Source: Limnanthes douglasii subsp. nivea
Lineage: Eukaryota > Streptophyta > Magnoliopsida > Brassicales > Limnanthaceae
Assembly (NCBI GenBank): GCA_036936605.1
Contig: JAUPFV010000001.1
Location: forward strand, 31,505,900 to 31,569,899
Direction of reading: 5' to 3'
DNA length: 64,000 nucleotides
The translations under genes and the position numbers were made by a program. The notes under the pieces are model-generated. The model searched no databases. It saw nothing but the letters and a program-made list of their open reading frames with translations, and was not told the DNA's origin. Below, in pieces: positions 11,521 through 23,778 of this stretch. Position 1 is the stretch's first letter, and each line of letters begins with the position of its first letter.

Positions 11521-12157
11521 ATGTTCATATTTTTTAATTTGTGAAATTATTTTAACCGATGCTCACCCATCTAAAAAAATTTGAATGTTGTTTGAAGTTG
11601 TTTTAACATTAAACATAAAAGCTCAACAATGTGCCAAATTTGAATTAAAATTAAATTTAAATACCGTAAAATATATGGATAATTAACCTCATATTATAAA
11701 AAAATCATAATTTTTTTGAAAGACCGAAAAAATAACATGTCCGAAAAACATAAACAATAAAATAGTATAAATGGATAAAATATAAACTTTTTTAAAACCT
11801 TCAACTTTGATGTAGTTTTGATATAAAAAAACTAATATGTATAAGGACTTGAAGAAAAACAAATCAAAGTTTTTAAAAAACAAAAAATTATACAATCTAA
11901 TAAAAAAATTAACTTTATATAATTATTAGAAGAATAAAAAAATTATTAAAATATCAAACACTACATATTTATTAATAATTCATATAAATATGAAAAATAA
12001 CTTTGGTTTTAAATATATACTACATCTTCAAATTTTTGCCTCTAGTTATTGGTTTTATATAAATAAATCAATGTTAATCTTCGACCCAAAGGTTACTGCA
12101 ATACGTATATAAAGAAATGTATTTTTCCTTTTTCAGCTTTTTAATAAGTATGGTAGG

Positions 12158-12406
12158 ATGCATTTATTTCATTTATCAACTAGGCTCTTGTTAGGATCGA
12201 TGACGAGATTAATTTTGTGTTTAACAGTGGTTGGTACGGCTAAAAGGGTTTATGTGGATGGTATGGGCTTTAATCATCAGGAATATACTGTTAATCGTCT
12301 GATTAATTTGGATAAAATAAATAAAGTCCATGGTAATTTATCTAATGATCCAGTCACAAAGAGTTCTTTTGCTACTCAAATCGGGTTGGTTCGTAAAAAA
12401 AAGTAA
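12158..12406 (+). other. Short conserved ORF of unknown nature (copy B)
   Basis: Counterpart of the copy A ORF. It begins further upstream because a deletion near 12190 joined MHLFHLSTRLLLG to the conserved part. The core TAKRVYVDGMGF and NRLINLDKINKVHG is kept with a few substitutions. Function unknown. Confidence 0.3.
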
Positions 12407-13410
12407 CCATGGTATTGGAACAAAAACTGGAAAAGACATAAATTATTTTCAACATCAATGAAACTTATAGATGGCTAATGTTTAAAGAAGTAGAATAATA
12501 ATTCTTTCGATTTTGAGAACTAGAAATGCATTATAATTTAGGTGACCTAAGAAATCAATTTCTTTAGCGAGAGCGCGAGAGAGGGAAAGAGAGCGAGAGA
12601 GTTAAGCACCTTGAGCAACTGCCTTGTCTGATGTCGACAGAGAGATTTCGATTTTTTTTCTTAGTTGGTTTTGAAACTAGGTTAATCCTTAATATAGCAT
12701 TTAAAGAAAAAGCGTTCAATTATTTTATCATATCTTTAGCATACTAAAATAGGAGTTAGACCTATTTTTTCTCTTGTCTTTGTCTTTGGTCAAATATAAC
12801 CGATTCTTTATTTAAATTTTTTGTTTTATTCATTTTAATAAAACAAATTGAATATACATCTTACAAATTCGTTGAAAGAAAAAAAATTCAAACATTTTAA
12901 ACCATAATATAAAAATATTTAACGTTTTTAAAATTTTGAACTCATATTTTTTTAAATATTTACTTTATTTGGTGTTTCGCAAATCATTTATATTTATTTT
13001 TATTTTCACGATTCACAATTTATAATATTTCAAATCTATATTTTGCATAAATAAAATAAAATTTGTATCATACATTTATTTTGGTTTAGTCTTTATTTCA
13101 CAATTTGCAAATCATTAGTTATTCATATTTCACCATTTAACTTTTATTTCGCAGCACGCAATTCATAATTTTTTAATTCGATAACAAATTTCAGTTCACC
13201 AGTAACCAGGGGCGGAACCACAGTGGGGTGAATTTATCTATATATTTTTAATAAACTTACAAAATACTAAGATGTATGCTAATTCGTTTTTGGAAGCCTT
13301 TTTCTCCATATTGTAGCAATAGGTTCTTGACTTTAATGAATTGTCATATGTAAAATCACACCACATTCTCAAAGATAAATAAAGTTAATTTATAAAATTG
13401 CAGGGACTAC

Positions 13411-13868
13411 CTTAAACCCTTTCCATGTACACTATTTCTTTTCCTTTAACAAGAACCTAATTTCAACACTGACCTAAGTAAGTTAAATTCTTAAATCCAA
13501 CATATACATGAATCAAATTAATAGAGGAAAATATTCTTACTCCAACACTTTCAAGAACATTGACTATATCATAGATTTGTCGTCTCTTGACTCCTACAGA
13601 TCTTAACATAATAAAAATATATGTCAAGATACACACACAATACACGAAGATAAGTAAAAAAGACTAAGATAAAAATACCTAAATTTGAGGCAGCATCGTC
13701 AAACCCGATAACCTTGGTGTGTTCATGATTATAGATTGAAAAAATACTGAAGAAAATAACAAATACATAATGGATTCATGAATAATACAAAAAACATTAG
13801 TTAACCAAACAAACAAACAAAATCATACTTGGTGTATAAAAGCCTAAAGATTTCTATTTTCTGCTATT
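13411..13868 (-). pseudogene. E2F/DEL winged-helix fragment (copy B)
   Basis: Second copy of the fragment, shifted by 7016-7017 bases with the same four exons and splice sites (d 13411-13457, c 13541-13593, b 13679-13746, a 13829-13868). The same TAG occurs in exon a, so the stop predates the tandem duplication. Exon d differs by one base (GTACATGG for GTATATGG). Copy C is cut before this point and lacks it. Confidence 0.82.
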
Positions 13869-15175
13869 TCATTTTTGGACAATAACCAGGACCACATAAG
13901 GATCAAATAATGGCTACGCTACTTCCAGCAACGATGATTTCATGTACACATACTTCACACCCAAATCATACATCGTTGCATCTCTAATTCAGAGTCGAAA
14001 ATCAAAACAAACGTATTAAAAACTAACAATCTATACTAGTGAATCCCATAAATTCATACAAAAGACAAAATTAAACACAATGAATAATAAATACAAAAAT
14101 TTACCTTTCATTATAAATGGTTGTGGTATGGAATATGAGAAATGAGATTCGTCTTTTGATAAAAACTGAATCAAAAACTCTTTTGAGCCATGATCGGAGA
14201 AGGAAAACATGTTCTCCGCCATGTCGAAACCTTTGAATCTTCGCAGTCATGGTGCTATCATCGCACAAAATTATACTATCGTCGTCGTAGTGCAAACTTT
14301 ATTTTTTATCTCCGTAGCACAACATCTTGCGGTCACCATCCCTCAAATTTCATCGTGAATGCAACGCAAGATATCGCCGCCATCATAGCAGGTTCTATCG
14401 TTAGGAGTAAGCAGCAATTCAACAACATGTATCAAACTTTTGTGGGTAAGGTTTTCTCCATCAAACAATTGATTACCATCGTCGTAAGGCCACGCAGACA
14501 TGACCTATTAGTTAGAATTTTATATTGACAAGGACCGCGATCTGAATCAACCATTTTGATAACCAATATTGCTTAGAGAATGATAATGATTACATTTTTG
14601 TTTCGATCATATGCTACCTACTAACGGATGACCGCTCGTCACGTTACGACCGCGAAGAACATTGTTTGAGGGGGAACCTTCTTCGGGATATACACTCTAA
14701 AATTTGATTTAAAGAATGATCGATTATTATTCCTAAGATAGTTTTAAAGAATTATCGATTTGCATTACGTCAAATAATCATATCTAACCTGGCTAATAAC
14801 ATGATCAAGTGCAGGACACTCACCTTCGGAGGGTTCCTAGTGCAAGTAAAGCAACAAATCAAAATAAAAACAACAATACATGCAAGAATGTTAGAAATGA
14901 TGAATGGTTATTTATCATACTACTCGGTTTGATTTTAGCACACAATGTGGTTTAAGTTAAATTAGGTAAACCCATTATTGTATTATCTTAATAGTGCTCT
15001 TCTTTTTATAACATGAAATGTCGAACCGACCCTAAAAGGTCAGAATTCTTGATATTATAAGGGTTTGAATAATCAGTATATCGGGCTCACCAAGGACAGA
15101 GTCGCAATCTATGATCAAGCTAGAGACTTCATCCGGTTCAAAAAACCAAAAAAAATGTAAAGACCCAATGAGCCT

Positions 15176-17373
15176 CAAAATCAATATAAATTTTGCAAGT
15201 ATCATAACGATAATGACCATCATATACGAGACTATAAGAACTTGATAGAAGAAATTAAAAACCTTATCGACGAGGAAAACCTTCATGAATTGGTCAATGA
15301 TTCAGTCTTTCATTCCTAAGCGAACTCAACCGTCGGTGCCCCGGGTCGAGCCTCATACAAAAACATTTGAGGATACAACCCCATGGGCTGGATAAAATAT
15401 GGATTTATAAGAAGTCGACCATTGATTATTGGTTTTTGATATGAACAAATAATTCACGATAAAATTTTCTTGAGGAGACACCCTCGTAAGTATCAACCAA
15501 CCTTCTTAAAAGTATTAATTTATTACTTATATTTTCAACATGTAAACTAGATTTTGGTTCCCTTTTATCGTTCTTCCCTCTCTGTTATTAGATTATATGA
15601 TGAGAACTTGACGGGATGTAGGACCACTTAAATAATTTATAGTCATCATCACCAAAATCACATGAGCTGAAGTCAGATGAATGATGCTTGATAGGGACAG
15701 TTCAGCAAACATTATACATAAGAAGAGTTATGGCCGAATCAGAGACATAACATTTCTTTCAACCCCCTCCCCCTCCGTCAAAAGGTCCTAACGGGCTTCA
15801 ACAAAGGCAATACTCTAGTGTATGTTGAATTAAGTCTCGATTTTCACCCTTATATGGGTGGTTGGACAAAAAAAATGTTCAAATCCTTTTCATGATAATA
15901 GATATTTCATCGTTTTACCACGTTATCCTCGACCTCACATGGCTCAATGAAAGGTGTGATATCATATTAATTATGCACCGGTGTATATGCTACATTGTCA
16001 ATATAAAAATCGACATTAAGTTATGGCAATCAATGCATCGTCATTGTGAGATTAAAAATTAACTAGGGGGGGCATCCTCATAAACGACCAAATAAATCCA
16101 AGGAACCTTCAATAATTATCAAGCTTGTGTGAATAGTTGAAGAAATCATGAAAAATTCGAGGCATCAATAATCAAGGTCGAACTAATAATATATTTTAGT
16201 CACCCAAGGGAAGCGATATACCTCTTTGGACCGTAAATCCAGTCATTTATCAAAAATAAAAACAGAAAAATAGGACGTCTGTGGACTTCAACGACCTCAA
16301 TCAAGCATGTTCTAATGATCTATTCTCGGTCTGGAGAATTGACCAACTGGTTGATTCAATTTTGGGAAACAATATATTATCTTTCATGGATGCTTATTCC
16401 GGTTACAACCAAATATCCATACATCCCAACGATAAGGAGCATATAAATTTTATGCCCAAATAAGGTCTCAACTATTCTAAGAGTAATTACATTTGGTCCA
16501 AAAAATATATGTGAACATAATAACGTTGGTACAAAAAAAATCCTTCTTTGACCAGATAAGGAAGAACGTTCAGACGAGTATTGGCAGCATGTTAGTCACT
16601 AGACGAGAAGAATGAAACCACCTTATAGATCTAAAATAGAATTTTAGAAACCTTTGTCATAATAAATCTTAAACTCAATTTGGATAAATTTATCGGCATA
16701 ATCTGTTTTGGAAAATTCTTGGGCTACTTGGTTAGCAAAAAAGGAATCAATGACAACTTAATTCAACTAGTGAATCTAGCAACACTAAAACCATCATAAT
16801 CTATAAAAGAAGTATATATCTTCATTCACATGTTGGCCGCCCTCAACCGATTTATCTCTCGATCTTTTGATAAACATGTCTTATTTTTTAAAGTACGCAA
16901 GGACTCATATTGGACGCATAAATGCAACGAGGCATTATATAACATCAAAAAGCACTTGTTTTCCTTTAAAACCGTCAGGCGACCAAACTTATGTGGCATT
17001 CTTTACTTATATCTGGCAGTATGTGATAATTTTATAAGTGCGGTTTTCATTAAAGATAATCAACTGTTTGTCGAGCTATCTAATATGACAGCAAATATTT
17101 CCTCACTACTAAAACTCGATACTTGTAACTAGATAAGCTCACCTTAGCTCTATTATTGGCAGTTATAAATATGATGATGTACGTTCAAGGTCATACCATT
17201 GTAGTCAAACATCTTTCCCTTTGAGGAATACCCTATAAAAACATGATTTATTAGGTAGGCCAACGCGGTGGCTTATAGATTTGAGAGATTTTCACATCAA
17301 TTTCAATCTTTGAACAACTATCAAAGCCCATATTTTAGCATATTTCTGCATTAAGTTCCAAAATGAGCTATTT
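15176..17373 (+). pseudogene. Tat-type gag-PR-RT-RNaseH relic (copy C)
   Basis: Third copy: gag motif 15176-15319, protease part 15862-16062, RT block 16281-16463 and connection/RNase H 16830-17132. The stops match copies A and B. No catalytic YIDD or integrase is recognisable. Confidence 0.85.
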
Positions 17374-17809
17374 ACCCCCTTATAATCCAATCCAAGCTAT
17401 TATGGACATTCTGAATGAACGGGGGTTCAAATATTCAGGGCTCTGACACTGGCATTTATCTCATTTATCCTCCATGAGACTCTCTCCATTAATCTATCCC
17501 ATTTGGATTTTATACCTCGAATAGTGAGGCCTAGTATGAAGCATAAATAGCAGGGCTCCAGGTTTTCAAAACTTGTGTGGCGCAATACTTAATATTTCTC
17601 ATCGACTACCAATTTATAGTCAATCATTCTTTGGGATAAACCGAGGCTAGAAATGATGTCTTCATGCTTTCCATTTTTAAACATTTAAAAATATGTATCT
17701 TTCAAACCATTACTGAGAAAATATATCCAAAAATATCACTGATTTTTATTTGTTAAGATAAACAAACTAGTTCCATAAATGATATTTTTTATTTTTTATT
17801 TTTTCCAGA

Positions 17810-18550
17810 CAAGTTGTGATACAATGGTTAAAATAAATTGTGAAATGTGTTTTATTAGGTATTTCAAAATCCATTTTAACCATTATTTCACAAAAAAAAT
17901 TACATTTAGCCATTATTTCACATTTTCTAATTCGTTTAAACATATTTCATAATTGCTTTTAATCATTATTTCGTATCACGTTTAATCGTTACTTTGTATT
18001 TTGTATTTAACATTTAACTAGGTATTCACGTTTAAATCTTATTTCATATTTAAATCTTATTTCACATTTCATATTTTAAATTTAATTTTTATTTCTATTT
18101 TGTATTGAATTCTTATTTGTCATTTCAAATTTGATTCGTATTTCAAATTTGACTCTTATTTTGCATTTCGCATTTCGTATTAAACCCTTATTTTTTATTT
18201 TGTAATTTACTATGATATTTATTTTGCAAATGAATTTAACTCATATTTTACACATACAAAATTTCATAGTTAAACCTTATTTCACATTTTGCAACTTATA
18301 TTTTACTCACATTTTACAATTTATTCAACCTTTATAACGTATTTTGCAATTAAAAAAATAATATTTCGTATTTTACACTTTGCAATACTCAAGTTTTGCA
18401 ATTTATAAACGATATTGTTTTACATTTTAGAATTACAGTAACAAATACCCTTAAAGGTTTTGAGAACTGTAAAAAAAAATTGATTCGCTTTGTAAATCTA
18501 TGTAAAATATAACTAAAATAAATTCTTCATAATTTTGACTACCATGTTCA
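17810..18550. repeat. AT-rich word array (copy C)
   Basis: Same array as in copies A and B. No gene seen from 17380 to 19330. Confidence 0.65.
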
Positions 18551-19340
18551 TATTTTTTATTTTGTGAAATTATTTTAACCGATGCTTACCCATCTAAAAA
18601 AATTTGAATGTTGTTTGAAGTTGTTTTAACATTAAACATAAAAGCTCAACAATGTGCCAAATTTGAATTAAAATTAAATTTAAATATCGTAAAATATATG
18701 GATAATTAACCTCATATTATAAACAAATCATAATTTTTTTTGAAAGAACGAAAAAATAACATGTCCGAAAAACATAAACAATAGAATAGTATAAATGGAT
18801 AAAATATAAACTTTTTAAAACCTTCAACTTTGATGTAGTTTTGATATAAAAAAATGTATAAGGACTTGAAGAAAAACGAATCAAAGTTTTTAAAAAACAA
18901 AAAATTATACAATCTAATAAAAAAAATTAACTTTATATAATTATTAGAAGAATAAAAAAATTATTAAAATATCAAACACTACATATTTATTAATAATTCA
19001 TATAAATATGAAAATAACTTTGGTTTTAAATATATACTCTATCTTCAAATTTTTGTCTAGTTATTGATTTTATATAAATAAATCGAATGTTAATCTTCGA
19101 CCCAAAGGTTATTGTCACGTATATAAAAAAATGTATTTTTCCTTTTTCAGCTTTTTGAGTAATAAGTCTTGTAGAATGCACTTATTTCATTTATCAACTA
19201 GGTTCTTCAATTTATTTTTCTTCTCCCACTAAGTTTGAGGTTAAGATTGTACTTAGAGTTTCACAATTACTAAATATACTCTTACAAGGTTTTGATTTTA
19301 AAAGGATCGATGACAAGATTAATTTTGTGTTTAACAGTGG

Positions 19341-19547
19341 TTGGTACGGCTAAAAGGGTTTATGTGGTTGGTATGGGCTTTGGTCATAAGGAATATTATT
19401 AATCGTTTGATTAATTTGGATAAAATAAATAAAGTCCATGGTTATTTGTCTAATGATCCAGTCAAAAGAGTTCTTTTGCTTCTCAAATCGGGTCGGTTCG
19501 TAAAAAAAGTAACCATGGTATTGGATAAGAAACTAGAAAGTACATAA
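19341..19547 (+). other. Short conserved ORF of unknown nature (copy C, frameshifted)
   Basis: Third copy of the unidentified ORF. It is shifted by small indels so that only NRLINLDKINKVHG stays in frame. It sits immediately before the point where the tandem unit is cut at about 19550. Confidence 0.25.
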
Positions 19548-19849
19548 ATTCTTTTCTCTCCTGAACCAATTCAACTCTATTCGCATATTCGCTAAGCTCC
19601 TCTTTTCGATCTACTTCGGATAATTTTAATTTCCTTATAATAGATTTGTAGTTAAATTTCTTTTCTGTAAAACTAATTTTTTTTAATGTGCACGTCGTTT
19701 CAGATTATCAACACAATCGTTCTTTTACGTTGATTGGCTTTCATCCTATTGAATTTTAAGGTAATATTGAAGTCTTATATCCCTGTATAATTTATGAATC
19801 ACATTGTAAACCCTCGCGCAACTGAAGCTCAATGTGGAGGTTTTATGGG

Positions 19850-21090
19850 TAAATTCAGTCTTGAGGAATTTAAGATTCTCTTTTAAGTTTATTTCTTGTT
19901 CAAGTTTTGCTTCAAGGATTTGGCCAATAATGTTTTGGACAAGGCCTCACAATATTTTGGTGGATTGCTTATGATTCTCAAAATTTAGGAGCATCTCTAC
20001 CTTTAGTAAATGACCACTCATAAGGAAATCCCGATTTGGGGGGAAATCTTCAAATTTCCTTTTGATTTTGGATTATAGAGGGATTCGGCATTATTTGTTT
20101 AGTGCTTTGTACTTCTTGTATATCGGCAAACTGACTAAAAGAAAGAAAAAACTAAGATTTGTGCGCATATGCATTAGTTCAAGGTGAGCTCTAAAATCTT
20201 CTCAAATGTTACATTTAGCTTCAGAAACAAGTATATCGTTGTCAGGAATGATATCAGGGCTTCCATTCTTATTATGCTTATTGTATCATTGTTAGGCACA
20301 ACACGGTCCATTACAAAGATCTTTTAAAGGATATCCATACCTTGAACATTTCTTATTAGGTTTCTGAGGGGTCTAATCCCTCTGAATTTAGTTTGGATTC
20401 TAGAAAGGCTCTCCTCACGGATCCTTTAATGGAGATCGAGGAGGTGAAAAGTGGTGATGAGGTGGGCAAAACAAACCTTTTAGGCAAAAATATCACTGAT
20501 TTTATTTTTAATAATAGTATATCAATAATGATACTTTGAAACTAAAGTTTTTCGTCATAAAGTAAAGTCTATTATCAAGACTATGGCTCCATTTTAGCAG
20601 TATGTAACTTACCATGCCTCGCACCCTCTTGGTCTGATCTGGATAATTTGGAATCCTAGTGTAATTACCATTTCGATATTATCTTATTTATCGTAACACA
20701 TTCACTGTAAAATGATAAGTCGTAATTTTCCTTTTTTTTTACTGTTATCAATGTTATTAATGATGCCTCTGGTCATATTTTCCTCTGGAATAGTCTTGAA
20801 TCTATTAAGGCTTTGGTCGTATTTTCCTCTGGAATGATATTGAATCTATTAAGGCTCAAAATCAGGATATCCCTTAGGTTACTTTTAGAGATTTCAATGA
20901 CATTCAAGAGTTGGAGAAGCACATTGGATCCTCAGAGAATTGGACTACGACTGTGGAAGAATTCAACAATTTTTGTTATTAATACAAGCTTAACGATTCC
21001 CGTTCTACCGGTTCCCATTTCACGTGGATCAATACACAACTTTGATATCATATATTTTCCAAAATTGATCGTATCCTAGTCAATAATAAT
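19850..21090 (+). pseudogene. L1-type LINE relic: ORF1 part and endonuclease
   Basis: Plus-strand fragments line up with plant L1 elements in order. A decayed ORF1 (about 19850-20150) precedes a zinc-knuckle-like YCIIVRHNTVHYKDL at about 20270-20330. Endonuclease pieces follow: a decayed RIWIIWNP-type block near 20640, then HIFLWNSLESIKA. At 20870-21085 there is VTFRDFND, GSSENWTTTVEEFNNF, STGSHFTWINTQ and KIDRILVNN. The 'DFN...F..F......G..FTW.N......KIDR.LVN' pattern is the LINE endonuclease core. Many stops are present and the reverse transcriptase that should follow is absent. The relic starts just after the break at 19550 of the tandem array. Confidence 0.7.
20771..20858. repeat. 44-bp tandem duplication inside the LINE endonuclease
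   Basis: A segment running from 'ggtcatattttcctctgg' to 'attaaggct' is repeated immediately with a few changes (starts at 20771 and 20815), duplicating the FLWNSLESIKA region. Confidence 0.8.
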
Positions 21091-22243
21091 TGAATTTCAA
21101 TAAATAGTTTTCTGAATAAGTATAAACATCAATTTTGAATTTAGGGAAAATACAAAAAATTGATTCGAGATTTTAAATTTTGATTTAAAAGACGAGAAGT
21201 AGACATGGTTCAGAAACACAGTAGTTGAGTTAGTATTGGTGGTTCTAATGGGATTTGATGTTAACAAAAAAAATCATATAAAGTTCCTTTATTACAAAAT
21301 ACGAACAAAAATATGAAACATGACGGTTAGGGATAAGAATAGTTTATATTAATGATCTTATGGTCTTTGAATTAATTGTCAAGATTTTTATTTGATCAAT
21401 TGGTTGTTTCAAAAGCAAATAAAAACATGTGGTAAATAAAGTAATGAAAAGTTTGGAAAAAGTGGCGTATGAACAAATGTTAGCGATATAAAATAAATAA
21501 AATAATTTGTTAGCATCGTATGGTTGTGAGAAATATGGTAGTTATTTTTTATTAAATAACATATTATTGTTGTCAAATGATTTATAACATTGAATATGAT
21601 GTTTGGAAAATTGCAAAAGATATCATCCTTGTTAAAATTCTATGTTAAAAAAAGTATACCACGACTATAACCAAGATATTTTCAAGTTTGGAATTATTTA
21701 GGTTTTGGAGATTGGTCGTTGACATTTAATACTAACGATTTTTTGTTGATGGTATTTGTTGGTGGAGAGATGGTAACTATAATCGTTGTCAAGTTTTATC
21801 ATTTTGATAAGTTGTAACTGATAAATTTTTATACTATGAATGGTTATAAGTTTTTACATGATAGTATTAGTACATTCATTAAGGATAAAATGTCATGTGT
21901 TGAAAAATATATAAGTATTATACGAGAATTAATAAAAAAAATGTTCATTTGATACTTATAATTTTTTATTAAAATATATTATTCAAATGAACTTTTAACC
22001 AACGAATGGTGGTAAGTTATACATTTTAACTGACGGTCAATAATAATAATATAAATTTCCAACAAATTTTTGTGAATAAAAAAGTGACACGAATAAAAAA
22101 TTATAACATAATCATAAATAATAAGCGAGAAGACAGTAAGTCAAGCCAAACAAAAATACTTAAGAGGTTACACATCAAATTAAAATGGATATAATTATAA
22201 TCCCAGTCTAGCAAAAAAGGGGTAAGAGGTCACATTAAGGTTG
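21091..22243. other. AT-rich stretch, nothing recognised
   Basis: No open frame, domain or repeat structure that I can name. It could be decayed LINE downstream sequence. Confidence 0.5.
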
Positions 22244-22246
22244 TAA

Positions 22247-22527
22247 GAGCATCCCCAACATATACACTATTTTACCGTTAATAGTAAATTTAACTATTAA
22301 AAGACTATCGATATTTATTAGCGTAAATTATGCTAGGTATATTTGTAGTAGCAGTTACATACTATGTAAAATTTATTTGTTTTTTTTATCTTTTTTCTAT
22401 TATTTTAGAAATTAGTAACTATCTTAAATATACAGTATTCGTTAGAACAAAAACGTAATATAAAAATTTACATTACTTCAATATAATCCATATTTACCTA
22501 AAAAATAGAGTATCTGTTGGGATGCTC
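22247..22527. mobile_element. Tourist-like MITE (PIF/Harbinger type)
   Basis: The ends form an imperfect terminal inverted repeat: GAGCATCCCCAACATATAC on the left against GAGCATCCCAACAGATAC read from the right. The element is flanked by TAA on both sides (22244-22246 and 22528-22530), the 3-bp target duplication expected for Tourist elements. It is 281 bp long and AT-rich with no coding capacity. It would need a transposase supplied elsewhere. Confidence 0.75.
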
Positions 22528-22649
22528 TAAAAGTCTTAACTTGTAGTTATGGTTAAAAGTCAAGTCTAGCTAATCAAGCATACGCACCTCAATCAACCGT
22601 ATATAACTACTTCCTCTATTGTTTAAGGTAAGGATACGGTTATTAAGAA

Positions 22650-22771
22650 ACGTATTTTTTTATTTATATTTTTATTTCAGACGTGAACATTTATCAAATA
22701 TCCTTTCTTAACGTATTTGTTTGTTTATATTTTTATTTCAGACATGAACATTTATCAAATATCCTTTATTT
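22650..22771. repeat. 61-bp tandem duplication
   Basis: The stretch 'cgtattt...tttatttcagac' plus 'tgaacatttatcaaatatcc' occurs twice, with the two units starting at 22651 and 22712. No coding role is evident. Confidence 0.8.
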
Positions 22772-22973
22772 TATCTCTACTACTTGTCCGATATGGAGTA
22801 TTGTTTTGGATAAAATATTTATCAAATATCCTTCTACCTCGTTCAATTTTTATTCTGCGCCAAATTTTAAAGTGAAAATTTTAATTACAAATTCAACTAA
22901 AATATGGCTATGAAATTTCAAATTTTATTTTCCCACAAAAACTAAATCATGAAGTATATAAAACCATATCTCG

Positions 22974-23349
22974 TGTGGTTTATTTTACGCTGAGGGTAAG
23001 TTTGTCAAGTGTTTTAGGAAGTTTTTGGAGTATTAAATGTTTGGGTGTTTTGTAGTGAGAGATTTAAGCTGCTTGGTTGTATTAAATGTTCATTACCCTC
23101 ATTAATGACATTAGTTGGGGTATTTATACCCTTAATTATGGACCCATGGGCTTTCGGGTCAAGTTATAAAACCAGGTCAAGTTTAAGGACTCATTTACTT
23201 AATAAGCTCATTAGCACCTAACTTAGTCAAAAGGTGTTTAGTTATTTAATACTTTTGTCCTGTCCGGATAGTTCAGTGGGAACTTTATATCCGAATTGTC
23301 CTTGTCCGGATATCTCAGTGGGCAGTGGTGAAGTTATGCGGACTCATCA
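22974..23349 (-). repeat. E1 3' LTR
   Basis: A 376-bp repeat matching 32977-33352. In element orientation it begins TGATGAGTCC and ends AAACCACA. It contains the near-palindromic TATA block GGGTATAAATACCC. Confidence 0.92.
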
Positions 23350-23350
23350 G

Positions 23351-23363
23351 TAGCCCCTTTTTT
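23351..23363 (-). other. E1 polypurine tract
   Basis: In element orientation the sequence just before the 3' LTR is AAAAAAGGGGCTA followed by C and then TGATGAG. This is the usual plus-strand priming site, directly next to the LTR. Confidence 0.8.
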
Positions 23364-23508
23364 AGGCCTTGTCCAAAAATCTTTGGCAGGCCTAAAAAAC
23401 TTACTTAGTCAGTAACGACGTTTTCCGACCCGTTCATGTGTCTAGTTCGAGGTTTGTCCGAATTGATTTCTTCTCAGAATTCTAAGAGTTTTTCTTTGGA
23501 TCGTGGGA

Positions 23509-23688
23509 CACGTGTCGCATTCTGATTCGACCTACCAACCGTTTTTTACCTAGATCGATGCTCCCACTAAACCTAAAAAGTAACCTCTGCATTTAATATT
23601 TCCCACGTCAGCGCCGTCTTTAATCATTGCTCGAATCTTTTCGTCTTCTCCTAGGTATGAGTTGTTTTTTCCAACTAATATATATAAA
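23509..23688 (+). promoter_or_regulatory. Promoter of the E1 antisense accessory gene (G-box, ACGTCA, TATA)
   Basis: On the plus strand a G-box palindrome (GACACGTGTC, core 23509-23514) and a CCACGTCA bZIP-type site (23603-23610) precede TATATAAA at 23681-23688. The TATA lies about 91 bases upstream of the accessory ATG (23779). E2 has the same arrangement on its own accessory gene with nearly identical spacing. That these drive transcription is inferred from motif type and conservation. Confidence 0.6.
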
Positions 23689-23778
23689 CCATTTTTACTG
23701 TTTCATTATCTTCATCTCTTAGCAAATCTTTCACAGAGTTTTTCAACCTTTCTTCCAAAATCGTTCTTGGGTAGTTTT

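Larger units (their letters stand above)
7196..14211. repeat. Tandem segmental repeat, copy B (~7.0 kb)
   Basis: Full-length second copy, in the same orientation as A and C and with the same order of contents. It lacks roughly 130 bp relative to A and C at about 12190, where the text jumps from the 'aactaggctcttg' context straight to 'aggatcgatgac'. This deletion changes the reading frame upstream of the short conserved ORF. Confidence 0.9.
14212..19550. repeat. Tandem segmental repeat, copy C (truncated)
   Basis: Third copy. Homology to A and B runs to about 19550 (matching about 5403 in A) and then stops abruptly. The GA-rich patch and the E2F/DEL exons present in A and B are therefore missing from C. 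What follows is unrelated LINE sequence, so the right edge of the array is a breakpoint inside the unit. Confidence 0.88.

Noticed and set aside
14190..14528. 112-codon plus-strand frame at the start of copy C as a gene
   Set aside because: Copies A and B have stops in the same frame, no family resemblance is visible and there is no supporting start context.
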